A DNA stretch of 64,000 nt from Pseudomonas asplenii (GTDB lineage: Bacteria > Pseudomonadota > Gammaproteobacteria > Pseudomonadales > Pseudomonadaceae): the NCBI RefSeq assembly GCF_001293465.1, contig NZ_JSYZ01000030.1, positions 1-64,000 on the forward strand, read 5' to 3'. This document shows, one piece after another, positions 7,841 to 15,981 of the stretch. The translations under genes and the position numbers were made by a program. The stretch's first letter is position 1; the number at the start of each line of letters is the position of its first letter. The notes beneath the pieces are model-generated. The model worked only from the letters and a program-made list of their open reading frames with translations. It did no database searches and was not told the DNA's origin.

Positions 7841-9901
7841 ATGGCTTTCGAAGCAATGTTCCAGCCGATCCAGATCGGCAAGCTGACCATCCGCAACCGC
7901 GTGCTCAGTACCGCCCACGCCGAGGTGTATGCCACCGACGGCGGAATGACCACCGACCGCTATGTGAAGTACTACGAGGAAAAGGCCAAGGGCGGCATCG
8001 GCCTGGCGATCTGCGGCGGATCGTCGGTGGTCGCCATCGACAGCCCGCAGCAGTGGTGGAGCTCGGTGAACCTGTCCACCGACCGCATCATCCCGCACTT
8101 CCAGAACCTGGCCGACGCCATGCACAAGCATGGCGCCAAGATCATGATCCAGATTACCCACATGGGTCGTCGCTCGCGTTGGGACGGCTACCACTGGCCG
8201 ACCCTGATGTCGCCCTCGGGCGTACGGGAGCCGGTGCACCGCGCCACCTGCAAGACCATCGAGCCGGAAGAGATCTGGCGGGTGATCGGCAACTACGCGC
8301 AGGCGGCCCGCCGTGCGAAGGAAGGCGGCCTGGACGGCGTCGAACTGTCCGCCGTGCACCAGCACATGATCGACCAGTTCTGGAGCCCGCGGGTCAACAA
8401 GCGGACCGACGAATGGGGCGGCAGCTTCGAGGGCCGGATGAAGTTCGGCCTGGAAGTGCTCAAGGCCGTGCGCAAGGAAGTCGGTGACGATTTCTGCGTC
8501 GGCATGCGTATCTGCGGTGACGAGTTCCACCCGGACGGCCTGTCCCACGAGGACATGAAGCAGATCGCCAAGTACTACGACGACACCGGCATGCTCGATT
8601 TCATCGGCGTGGTCGGCTCGGGTTGCGACACCCACAACACCCTGGCCAACGTCATCCCGAACATGAGCTTCCCGCCGGAGCCGTTCCTGCACCTGGCTGC
8701 CGGTATCAAGGAAGTGGTCAAGGTCCCGGTGCTGCACGCGCAGAACATCAAGGACCCGAACCAGGCCACCCGTATCCTCGAAGGCGGCTACGTGGACATG
8801 GTCGGCATGACCCGCGCGCACATCGCCGACCCGCACCTGATCGCCAAGATCAAGATGGGCCAGGTCGACCAGATCAAGCAGTGCGTCGGTGCCAACTATT
8901 GCATCGACCGCCAGTACCAGGGCCTGGATGTCCTGTGCATCCAGAACGCCGCCACCTCCCGTGAATACATGGGCGTGCCGCACATCATCGAGAAATCCAC
9001 CGGGCCCAAGCGCAAGGTGGTGATCGTCGGTGCCGGCCCGGCCGGCATGGAAGCCGCCCGCGTGGCGGCCGAACGGGGCCACGACGTGACCCTGTTCGAG
9101 AAGAAGGACAGCATCGGTGGCCAGATCACCACGGCGGCCAAGGCGCCGCAGCGTGACCAGATCGCCGGTATCACCCGCTGGTTCCAGCTGGAACTGGCCC
9201 GGCTGAAGGTCGACCTGCGCCTGGGTACCGCCGCCGACATCGCGACCATCCTCGACCTGCGTCCGGACATCGTCGTGCTGGCCGTCGGCGGGCATCCGAA
9301 CCTGGAGCAGAACGAACACTGGGGTGCCGCCGAAGGGCTGGTGGTCAGCAGTTGGGACGTGCTCGACGGCAAGGTCGCGCCGGGCAAGAACGTGCTGGTC
9401 TACGACACCATCTGCGAATTCACCGGCATGTCGGTGGCCGACTTCCTCGCCGACAAGGGCAGCCAGGTCGAGATCGTCACCGATGACATCAAGCCGGGCG
9501 TGGCGATCGGCGGTACGTCGTTCCCGACCTACTACCGCAGCATGTACCCCAAGGAAGTGATCATGACCGGCGACATGATGCTGGAAAAGGTCTACCGCGA
9601 GGGCGACAAGCTGGTGGCGGTGCTGGAGAACGAATACACCGGTGCCAAGGAGGAACGGGTGGTCGACCAGGTGGTGGTGGAGAACGGCGTCCGTCCGGAC
9701 GAAGCGCTCTACTACGGGCTCAAGGACGGTTCGCGCAACAAGGGCCAGATCGACGTCGAGGCGCTCTTCGCGATCCAGCCGCAGCCTTGCCTGAGCCAGT
9801 CCGGCGACGGCTACCTGCTGTTCCGTATCGGCGACTGCGTGGCCCAGCGCAACACGCATGCGGCGATCTATGACGCGCTGCGTCTGTGCAAGGATTTTTG
9901 A
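7841..9901 (+). CDS. dgcA: Dimethylglycine demethylase subunit A
   Basis: Flavoprotein that with DgcB converts dimethylglycine to sarcosine, releasing formaldehyde. The 686-residue protein has an Old-Yellow-Enzyme TIM barrel (1 to about 370), a cysteine cluster for an iron-sulfur centre around CVGANYCIDRQYQGLDVLC, and a C-terminal FAD/NAD(P)-binding region starting at KRKVVIVGAGPAGMEAAR. This is the architecture of 2,4-dienoyl-CoA reductase and trimethylamine dehydrogenase. Electrons should pass to DgcB and the ETF encoded downstream. GAGGA upstream of the ATG supports the start. Confidence 0.93.
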   Translation: MAFEAMFQPIQIGKLTIRNRVLSTAHAEVYATDGGMTTDRYVKYYEEKAKGGIGLAICGGSSVVAIDSPQQWWSSVNLSTDRIIPHFQNLADAMHKHGAKIMIQITHMGRRSRWDGYHWPTLMSPSGVREPVHRATCKTIEPEEIWRVIGNYAQAARRAKEGGLDGVELSAVHQHMIDQFWSPRVNKRTDEWGGSFEGRMKFGLEVLKAVRKEVGDDFCVGMRICGDEFHPDGLSHEDMKQIAKYYDDTGMLDFIGVVGSGCDTHNTLANVIPNMSFPPEPFLHLAAGIKEVVKVPVLHAQNIKDPNQATRILEGGYVDMVGMTRAHIADPHLIAKIKMGQVDQIKQCVGANYCIDRQYQGLDVLCIQNAATSREYMGVPHIIEKSTGPKRKVVIVGAGPAGMEAARVAAERGHDVTLFEKKDSIGGQITTAAKAPQRDQIAGITRWFQLELARLKVDLRLGTAADIATILDLRPDIVVLAVGGHPNLEQNEHWGAAEGLVVSSWDVLDGKVAPGKNVLVYDTICEFTGMSVADFLADKGSQVEIVTDDIKPGVAIGGTSFPTYYRSMYPKEVIMTGDMMLEKVYREGDKLVAVLENEYTGAKEERVVDQVVVENGVRPDEALYYGLKDGSRNKGQIDVEALFAIQPQPCLSQSGDGYLLFRIGDCVAQRNTHAAIYDALRLCKDF

Positions 9902-9960
9902 CGGCATCACACCATCACCTGTGGTGCGGGGCGGGCTTGATACCGAAAACGCCGCGTAAC

Positions 9961-10036
9961 CTGTAGGAGCAGGGCTTGCCCGCGAATGCGTCCTTGAGGT
10001 CGCCAAAAGCTTCGCGGGCAAGCCCTGCTCCTACAG
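9961..10036. repeat. REP pair between dgcA and dgcB
   Basis: Two inverted copies of CTGTAGGAGCAGGGCTTGCC, separated by about 30 bp, form a long hairpin. It lies in the 251-bp gap between two genes of one operon, so it may stabilise or attenuate the message between dgcA and dgcB. Confidence 0.85.
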
Positions 10037-10152
10037 GGATGGTGTTCGGTCCTGACTGAATGGCATCGGGCCCTTCTCGCCACCAGTAGGTGCATGGCTT
10101 CACTGGCATGCAATTAACCCTTGCAAGGCCTTAGGTCTTTGGGAGCTTCACC

Positions 10153-12096
10153 ATGTTGAACACCCTTCTTCCCATCCTGCTGTTCGCCGCCCTGGGCCTC
10201 GCCGTCCTCGGCGCGCTGCGGCGGGTCGCCATGTGGCGCCGCGGCCGACCGTCGAAGGTCGATCTGATCGGCGGCCTGTTCGCCATGCCCAAGCGCTACA
10301 TGGTCGATCTGCACCATGTGGTAGCGCGGGACAAATACATCGCCAATACCCACGTCGCCACCGCCGGTGGCGCGGTGGCGTCGATCGTCCTGGCGCTGCT
10401 GGTGCATGGTTTCGGCCTGCACAACCGCATTCTCGGCTACGCCTTGCTGCTGATGTCGGCGGTGATGTTCGTCGGGGCGATCTTCGTCTACCGGCGCCGG
10501 CGCAACCCGCCGTCGCGGCTGTCGAAAGGCCCGTGGATGCGCCTGCCGAAAAGCCTGCTGGCGTTTTCGGGCTCGTTCTTCCTGGTCACCCTGCCGGTGG
10601 CCGGCATCCTGCCGGAAGACTTCGGCGGCTGGGTGCTGGCGCTGATCCTCGGCGTCGGTGTGCTGTGGGGCGTGTCGGAGCTGTTCTTCGGCATGACCTG
10701 GGGCGGGCCGATGAAGCACGCTTTCGCCGGTGCCCTGCACCTGGCCTGGCACCGCCGCGCCGAACGCTTCGGCGGCGGCCGCTCCACCGGCCTCAAGCCG
10801 CTGGACCTGAATGATCCACAGGCGCCCCTGGGTGTGGAAAAGCCCAAGGACTTCACCTGGAACCAGCTGCTGGGCTTCGATGCCTGCGTGCAGTGCGGTA
10901 AATGTGAGGCCGCCTGCCCGGCGTTCGCCGCCGGCCAGCCGCTGAACCCGAAAAAACTGATTCAGGACATGGTGGTCGGCCTCGCCGGCGGCACCGATGC
11001 CCAGTTCGCCGGCAGCCCGTATCCGGGCAAGCCGATCGGTGAACATGCGGGTAACCCGCACCAGCCGATCGTCAACGGCCTGGTGGATGCCGAGACCCTG
11101 TGGTCCTGCACCACCTGCCGTGCCTGCGTCGAGGAATGCCCGATGATGATCGAGCACGTCGATGCCATCGTCGACATGCGCCGGCACCTGACCCTGGAAA
11201 AGGGCGCGACGCCGAACAAGGGCGCCGAGGTCCTGGAAAACCTGATCGCCACCGACAACCCTGGCGGTTTCGCCCCCGGCGGTCGCCTGAACTGGGCGGC
11301 CGACCTGAACCTCGCCGTGCTCGGCGAGAAGAAGAGCACCGACGTGCTGTTCTGGGTCGGCGACGGTGCCTTCGACATGCGCAACCAGCGCACCCTGCGT
11401 GCCTTCGTCAAGGTGCTGAAGGCGGCCAAGGTCGACTTCGCGGTCCTCGGCCTGGAAGAGCGCGACAGCGGCGACGTGGCACGTCGCCTGGGCGACGAGG
11501 CGACCTTCCAGCTGCTCGCCAAGCGCAATATCCAGACTCTGGCCCAGTACAGCTTCAAGCGCATCGTCACCTGCGACCCGCACAGCTTCCACGTGCTGAA
11601 GAACGAGTACGGTGCCTTTGGCGGCAACTACCGGGTGCAGCACCACAGTACCTACATGGCCGAGCTGATCGGGGCCGGTGCCCTGAACATCGGCCAGCAC
11701 AAGGGCAACAGCGTGACCTATCACGACCCTTGCTACCTGGGCCGCTACAACGGCGAATACGAGGCGCCGCGCGAGGTGCTGCGGGCCCTCGGGATCGAGG
11801 TCAGGGAGATGCAGCGTTCCGGTTTCCGTTCCCGCTGCTGCGGCGGTGGTGGCGGTGCGCCGATAACCGACATTCCGGGCAAGCAGCGGATTCCCGACAT
11901 GCGCATGGAAGATATCCGCGAGACCGGCGCCGAGCTGGTGGCCGTGGGGTGCCCACAATGCACGGCGATGCTCGAAGGAGTGGTCGAACCGCGCCCGATG
12001 ATCAAGGACCTGGCCGAGCTGGTGGCCGATGCCCTGCTCGAAGAGGCACAGCCGAGCAAGCCGGCGCCCAAGCGTGAACCCGCGGAGGTGCACTGA
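10153..12096 (+). CDS. dgcB: Dimethylglycine demethylase subunit B (iron-sulfur membrane subunit)
   Basis: Electron-transfer partner of DgcA, 647 residues. The N-terminus has membrane segments (TLLPILLFAALGLAVLGAL, and others around residues 75-120 and 145-180). The middle has two 4Fe-4S ferredoxin motifs (CVQCGKCEAACP and CTTCRACVEECP). The C-terminal half has two CCG-type domains (FRSRCCGGGGG and GCPQC) as in heterodisulfide-reductase subunits. GGGAG precedes the start. Its stop overlaps the next start (TGATG), implying translational coupling to the ETF alpha gene. Confidence 0.92.
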   Translation: MLNTLLPILLFAALGLAVLGALRRVAMWRRGRPSKVDLIGGLFAMPKRYMVDLHHVVARDKYIANTHVATAGGAVASIVLALLVHGFGLHNRILGYALLLMSAVMFVGAIFVYRRRRNPPSRLSKGPWMRLPKSLLAFSGSFFLVTLPVAGILPEDFGGWVLALILGVGVLWGVSELFFGMTWGGPMKHAFAGALHLAWHRRAERFGGGRSTGLKPLDLNDPQAPLGVEKPKDFTWNQLLGFDACVQCGKCEAACPAFAAGQPLNPKKLIQDMVVGLAGGTDAQFAGSPYPGKPIGEHAGNPHQPIVNGLVDAETLWSCTTCRACVEECPMMIEHVDAIVDMRRHLTLEKGATPNKGAEVLENLIATDNPGGFAPGGRLNWAADLNLAVLGEKKSTDVLFWVGDGAFDMRNQRTLRAFVKVLKAAKVDFAVLGLEERDSGDVARRLGDEATFQLLAKRNIQTLAQYSFKRIVTCDPHSFHVLKNEYGAFGGNYRVQHHSTYMAELIGAGALNIGQHKGNSVTYHDPCYLGRYNGEYEAPREVLRALGIEVREMQRSGFRSRCCGGGGGAPITDIPGKQRIPDMRMEDIRETGAELVAVGCPQCTAMLEGVVEPRPMIKDLAELVADALLEEAQPSKPAPKREPAEVH

Positions 12097-13316
12097 TGAG
12101 CGATATTATCCGTCGCGACCCGCGCGCCGAGCGCATCGCCCGCAACCGCCTGCATCCGCTGCATGCGGCGATGCAGCCGGTGCAACACAGCTGGATGGGC
12201 CCCAACGGGGTCATCCGCAAGAACCCCCATGGCGTCGGTTTCATCGGCCCCAACGGCATCAAGCGCATCGACCGCAGTGGCGCCCAGCAGGGCGGCACCA
12301 CCAAGCGTTCGGCCAGCGTCGAGGTGCAACTGCCGCTGCACCAGGTGGCCCAGCCGGCGTTCCACATCTGCGTGGTGCCGGACATGGTCGGCGGCCGCCT
12401 GAGCAGCCACGACCGCGACCTGCTCGGCCTGGCCCATCAATTGGCCGGCAAGGACGGCGCGGTGTTGGCCGTGGTCTTCGGCGAACACAAGGAAAGCTCC
12501 TTCGCGACCGCCGGTGTCGATCGCCTGCTGGTGCTCGAGGGTGACGAGTTCAACGGTTATTCACCGGAGCAACGGGTCCAGGGCCTGCGGGCTGTGGATA
12601 ACCAGTTCGATCCTCGCCACTGGCTGCTGCCGGACAGCCGCAGCGGTGGTGGCGAACTGGGCCGGCGTTTCGCCGCCAGCCTGGGCGAACGCCCGGCCAC
12701 GCGGGTCTGGCAGGTCAAGGACGGCGAGTGCATCGGCCGCGCCGGTGCCGGCCTGCAGGACCTGGCACGACCGCTGGCCCGGGTGATCCTGGCCGCGGCC
12801 GAGTGTGCCGAACCGGTCAGCGAAACCCGTCACGAAGCCTTGCCCGTGGAGTTGTCCACAGGCATCGCCCGCAGCCTGTCGCGCATCGAGGATCTCGGCG
12901 CAGTGGCCGTGGACCCGGCGGCGATTCCCATGGCCGAGGCCGAGTTCATTTTCTCCGGCGGCAACGGCGTCCAGGACTGGCCGCTGTTCCACGAGACGGC
13001 GGCGGCGCTGGGCGCCACCGAAGGCGCTTCGCGGGTGGCGGTGGACGATGGTTTCATGACCCGCGATCGCCAGGTCGGGGCCAGTGGTACCTGGGTGACC
13101 GCGCGGGTCTATGTCGCCGTGGGCATTTCCGGGGCGATCCAGCACCTGCAGGGCATCGGTGCCTGCGACAAGGTGGTGGCGATCAACCTCGATCCGGGCT
13201 GCGACATGATCAAGCGCGCCGACCTGTCGGTGATCGGCGACAGCAACGAGATCTGCCGCGCGCTGATCGCCGCGGTGACGGCATATCGCAATGGCGCCAA
13301 GCGCGATGCGGCCTAA
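12096..13316 (+). CDS. Electron transfer flavoprotein alpha subunit (dgc operon)
   Basis: FAD-binding subunit of a dedicated electron transfer flavoprotein, 406 residues, longer than the usual ~310 because of an N-terminal extension of about 80 residues. The C-terminal FAD domain is clear: GGNGVQDWPLF, VDDGFMTRDRQVG, YVAVGISGAIQHLQG and AINLDPGCDMIKRADLSV. The position directly after dgcB and before an ETF beta gene indicates that it accepts electrons from dimethylglycine demethylation, as for PA5400. The long N-terminal extension is typical of ETF forms linked to dgcAB-type operons. Confidence 0.9.
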   Translation: MSDIIRRDPRAERIARNRLHPLHAAMQPVQHSWMGPNGVIRKNPHGVGFIGPNGIKRIDRSGAQQGGTTKRSASVEVQLPLHQVAQPAFHICVVPDMVGGRLSSHDRDLLGLAHQLAGKDGAVLAVVFGEHKESSFATAGVDRLLVLEGDEFNGYSPEQRVQGLRAVDNQFDPRHWLLPDSRSGGGELGRRFAASLGERPATRVWQVKDGECIGRAGAGLQDLARPLARVILAAAECAEPVSETRHEALPVELSTGIARSLSRIEDLGAVAVDPAAIPMAEAEFIFSGGNGVQDWPLFHETAAALGATEGASRVAVDDGFMTRDRQVGASGTWVTARVYVAVGISGAIQHLQGIGACDKVVAINLDPGCDMIKRADLSVIGDSNEICRALIAAVTAYRNGAKRDAA

Positions 13317-13331
13317 GGTGGGGGTAAGTTC

Positions 13332-14102
13332 ATGAACACGAATGTCATCAGCCTGGTATCGATTGGCGCCCACCCGACCTCCGGCCGCGCCCGTCGCGCC
13401 GAGCAGGATGCCCGGGCGGTGGAGTTGGGCCTGCAACTGGCTGGGGATAACTTGCAGGTGGTGCATGCCGGCGATGTCGCCGAGCCGGCGCTGCGTGCCT
13501 ACCTGGGCATGGGCCTGTCGGAGATGCGGGTGCTCGAGCAGCCGGCCGGCGCCGATGCGCTGCCGGTACTGACCGATTACTTGCGCGACGTCGGTGCCCA
13601 ACTGGTGCTCACCGGCAGCCAGGCGGAAACCGGCGAGGGCTCGGGGATGTTGCCGTTCCTGCTGGCGGAAAACCTCGGTTGGCCGCTGGTGGTGGGTTTG
13701 GCCGAGGTCGAGTCGATCACGGCTGGCGTGGCCCAGGTACTGCAGGCCTTGCCCCGCGGTCAGCGGCGGCGGCTGAAGGTGCGTTTGCCGTTTCTCGCCA
13801 CGGTGGATAACGCCGCGCCCAAGCCACGGCAGAGCGCCTATGGCCCGGCGCAGCGCGGGGTGCTGCAGGCTGAGGAAGTGGAGGTGCTGGAGGACGAGTT
13901 GTTCGCCAGTGCCCAGCTGCAGCCGGCCAAGCCACGGCCCAAGCGGTTGAAGGTGATCAAGGCGAAGAGCGGTGCCGACCGGATGAAGGCTGCCACAGCC
14001 AAGGCCAGTGGCGGCGGCGGGCAGGTGCTCAAGGGCGTCAGTGCCGAAGCGGGAGCCGAGGCGATCCTCAAGTTGCTGATCGAGGAAGGCGTAGTGCGCT
14101 GA
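13332..14102 (+). CDS. Electron transfer flavoprotein beta subunit (dgc operon)
   Basis: AMP-binding partner of the upstream ETF alpha subunit, 256 residues. It has the ETF beta core: early charged helix SGRARRAEQDARAVELGLQL, then DVGAQLVLTGSQAETGEGSGMLPFLLAENLGWP. The start is 13 bp after the alpha stop. It is the last gene of the dipeptidase-V4R-dgcAB-ETF operon. Divergence from housekeeping EtfB suggests a dedicated partner pair. Confidence 0.88.
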   Translation: MNTNVISLVSIGAHPTSGRARRAEQDARAVELGLQLAGDNLQVVHAGDVAEPALRAYLGMGLSEMRVLEQPAGADALPVLTDYLRDVGAQLVLTGSQAETGEGSGMLPFLLAENLGWPLVVGLAEVESITAGVAQVLQALPRGQRRRLKVRLPFLATVDNAAPKPRQSAYGPAQRGVLQAEEVEVLEDELFASAQLQPAKPRPKRLKVIKAKSGADRMKAATAKASGGGGQVLKGVSAEAGAEAILKLLIEEGVVR

Positions 14103-14178
14103 CCGCACTCGAGGTTGGCCGCCTGCAGCCGCAGGTGGCGCAACTGGCCATGGCTGAGGACCCGCGCATCGGACTGTC

Positions 14179-14661
14179 TCATGGCCGGGTTCCGCTATGC
14201 AGGGCGCCGGCCCGACGCCGCTCCAGCAGCTTGGCGTAGTACGCCCATACCTGTTGCGCATACCGTTCGCGGCGGGCATCGCGTTCGCTGGCGGTGCCGG
14301 CGTTGTAGGCGCCCACCGCCTGCCAGCCGTAGCCCAGTCGCTGGACGAAGCGGGCGAGAATCCAGGCGCCGGCCATCACGCTGGTACAGGGCTCTTCCTG
14401 CAGGTTGCGCTCGGCGATGCCGAAGGCGGCGAGGGCCGGCAGGTGGCGGCTGTTGATCTGCATCAGGCCGATGTCCCGGCTGCCATCCCGGTTGTCGTGG
14501 CGCGCCCGGGGATTTAGCCCCGACTCGACCTGGGCGATGGCGTAGAGCAGCAGCGGATCGATGCGATAGCGCTCACCGGCGTCCTGGAAGCAGTTGGCCA
14601 GGCCACTGCTCACGTTGAACAGGGCCGCCAGGGCGAGCAGAGCGGCGAGTGGCGGGTGCAT
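14179..14661 (-). CDS. Small secreted lytic transglycosylase (SLT family)
   Basis: Peptidoglycan lytic transglycosylase of 160 residues with a signal peptide (MHPPLAALLALAALFNVSSG) and a single SLT domain. The catalytic glutamate E46 is in AIAQVESGLNP, followed by RDIGLMQINS and VGAYNAGT, the usual goose-lysozyme-like motifs. The size and gene shape are like the IagB/VirB1/PilT group that opens the wall for secretion or pilus machines. The open frame runs upstream for 57 more codons that look like a pseudopilin N-terminus; the start chosen here is the one that opens the signal peptide. Confidence 0.85.
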   Translation of the reverse strand: MHPPLAALLALAALFNVSSGLANCFQDAGERYRIDPLLLYAIAQVESGLNPRARHDNRDGSRDIGLMQINSRHLPALAAFGIAERNLQEEPCTSVMAGAWILARFVQRLGYGWQAVGAYNAGTASERDARRERYAQQVWAYYAKLLERRRAGALHSGTRP

Positions 14662-14832
14662 GCTCAGGCCCTGCGCACGGCTTCGGACGCCATACACGAC
14701 GTCCCCACCGGCCCTGCGATCGCGGCCCGGCGCAGAGGTCACCGTCGCCAGGGTTGCCAGCAGCTCGATCAGGGACAAACCGGCGCCAGGCAGGCGACAG
14801 GGCGCTACGGAAAATAGCGCAAGCGGCCACAT
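14662..14832 (-). pseudogene. Possible pseudopilin (FimT/GspH-like) N-terminal remnant
   Basis: In frame with and upstream of the lytic transglycosylase, this stretch encodes a short leader ending in glycine followed by LSLIELLATLATV, which closely resembles a type IV prepilin cleavage site (G before F/L-TLIELL) and hydrophobic helix. The helix then breaks off into arginine-rich sequence. It may be the decayed start of a minor pilin gene fused by deletion to the transglycosylase; a chance resemblance cannot be excluded. Confidence 0.35.
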
Positions 14833-14989
14833 GGGGATCGCACCATGCCGGATATCCTCGAGTCAATGCATCAGGCCAAGACACCTTTACTGCAAGAACA
14901 AGGCGCGCTGTGCCAAGGAGTGTAGCTCAAGGTCCGGTAGCGCCATTCAGACCTCCTTGCAGGAAGATTTGCACAAGTGTCCACAGAGG

Positions 14990-15640
14990 CTGTTGGCCGA
15001 TCTGTGGATAACGTGTTCGCGCATCGCTGCAGCCAGCTGAAATCAACGTCTTCAGCCGGTCGTACGAAAAATGACCAGCATAACCAGCGGTTTTCCTTGG
15101 CTTTTTTATGTGGATAAGGGGCGCTGGGGGTTGGCGTGAACTTGGGTTTTTTCAACAAAGTCTGTTGGCGCTTTTGTGGATAAGTTGTTCGCTATCTGAT
15201 GTAGCCCTTGTTTTACAAGGCGTTCAAGGGTTTGTTCAAAAAATGATCGATATGGCGATTTTCTTCGGCCCAGACCGCTGGACGCTTTGTTTTTCGTGGT
15301 TTTCAGCGGTTTTCCACAATCGCTTGACGCTCTTCGTGAGTTGCGCACAAAGTCTGTTGGCCTTTCTGTGGATAAGATGTTTGCGATCGGCTACAGCCAC
15401 CGGAATATGAGGCTTACAGGGGTTTGATCAAAAAACGATCAATGCTCCTTGAAGTCGCCCTTTCCGGATAAGTCACGGATTTCATTCACATTCACCCGCG
15501 AGCGGGGCGATGGAAATCGACAGTTTCCCACATTTGCTGTGGGTCGCTCTGTGGATAAGTTGTTCGCCAAGCGCCGCAGGCCCCGGTTTTCATAGCATTC
15601 AGCGCTATAGATCAAATTTCATACAGTTCTAAGGGGGTTC
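14990..15640. repeat. Four imperfect ~185-bp tandem units, with DnaA boxes
   Basis: Non-coding stretch between the transglycosylase and the GMC-hydrolase operon. Units begin near 14990, 15161, 15352 and 15535. Each contains (G/T)CTGTTGGC or a variant, then TGTGGATAA, then TGTTCGC or TGTTTGC. Units 2-4 then have a TTNAAA/GATCAAA-rich segment (GTTCAAAAAATGATCGAT at about 15233, TGATCAAAAAACGATCAA at about 15425, AGATCAAATTTCAT at about 15609), and unit 1 has a weaker GAAAAATGACC. TGTGGATAA is the exact complement of the DnaA box TTATCCACA. It is found at 15003, 15109, 15175, 15367 and 15550, always in the same orientation; 15310 has TTTTCCACA, one mismatch, in the other orientation. No convincing ORF is present. 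Confidence 0.75.
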
Positions 15641-15727
15641 GTTGACACCCCTCCGGTGAAAGTCTTCACTAATGGCACAAGGACACAGCCTTACTCGTAT
15701 CCATTCCAGGTTCAGGGAGAACGCTCG

Positions 15728-15850
15728 ATGGGTCGCCAATCTCACTCCCGCCCGTCGCCGCTCTCCGCCAGCAGCGCCGCGGCCCGCACCAGCGCCCTGA
15801 TTCCCCGACGTATCCATCGCCACGCGATCAATCAGCGCGCGCGCCTATAG
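15728..15850 (+). CDS. Possible 40-residue small ORF upstream of the GMC-hydrolase operon
   Basis: Starts MGRQSHSRPSPLSASSAAAR, serine- and arginine-rich, with AGGGAGAA well placed before the ATG. It ends 131 bp before the next gene. No recognisable domain. It may be a leader peptide for the operon or chance coding; listed because of its ribosome binding site and position. Confidence 0.25.
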   Translation: MGRQSHSRPSPLSASSAAARTSALIPRRIHRHAINQRARL

Positions 15851-15981
15851 CGCCGCCCCGGCCTGCCGTCATCAGCCGTTCACACGCCGAGCCCGTGTGC
15901 GCGTTTGTTCGTTGCATCACCGTCTGTCCCGGTTGCGACCACCGCAGAGTGGCCCGGCCCGGACCCTGAGAGGAAACGACC

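Noticed and set aside
7175..10021. 948-residue minus-strand open frame
   Set aside because: Runs antisense to the V4R gene and dgcA, rich in His/Asp/Leu with no recognisable fold; shadow of strong coding on the other strand.
12593..12601. DnaA box within the ETF alpha gene (and one in the plsC gene at 45270)
   Set aside because: Single isolated copies inside coding sequence, consistent with chance; not counted in the cluster.
15106..15348. 80-residue minus-strand frame in the DnaA-box region
   Set aside because: Made of the repeat units, no ribosome binding site and no conservation sign.
14990..15640. CRISPR array
   Set aside because: Units are ~185 bp and imperfect, with no short constant repeat and no cas genes.
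15671..15690. Possible sigma-54 promoter TGGCAC before the GMC operon
   Set aside because: The -12 GC element is absent at the required distance.
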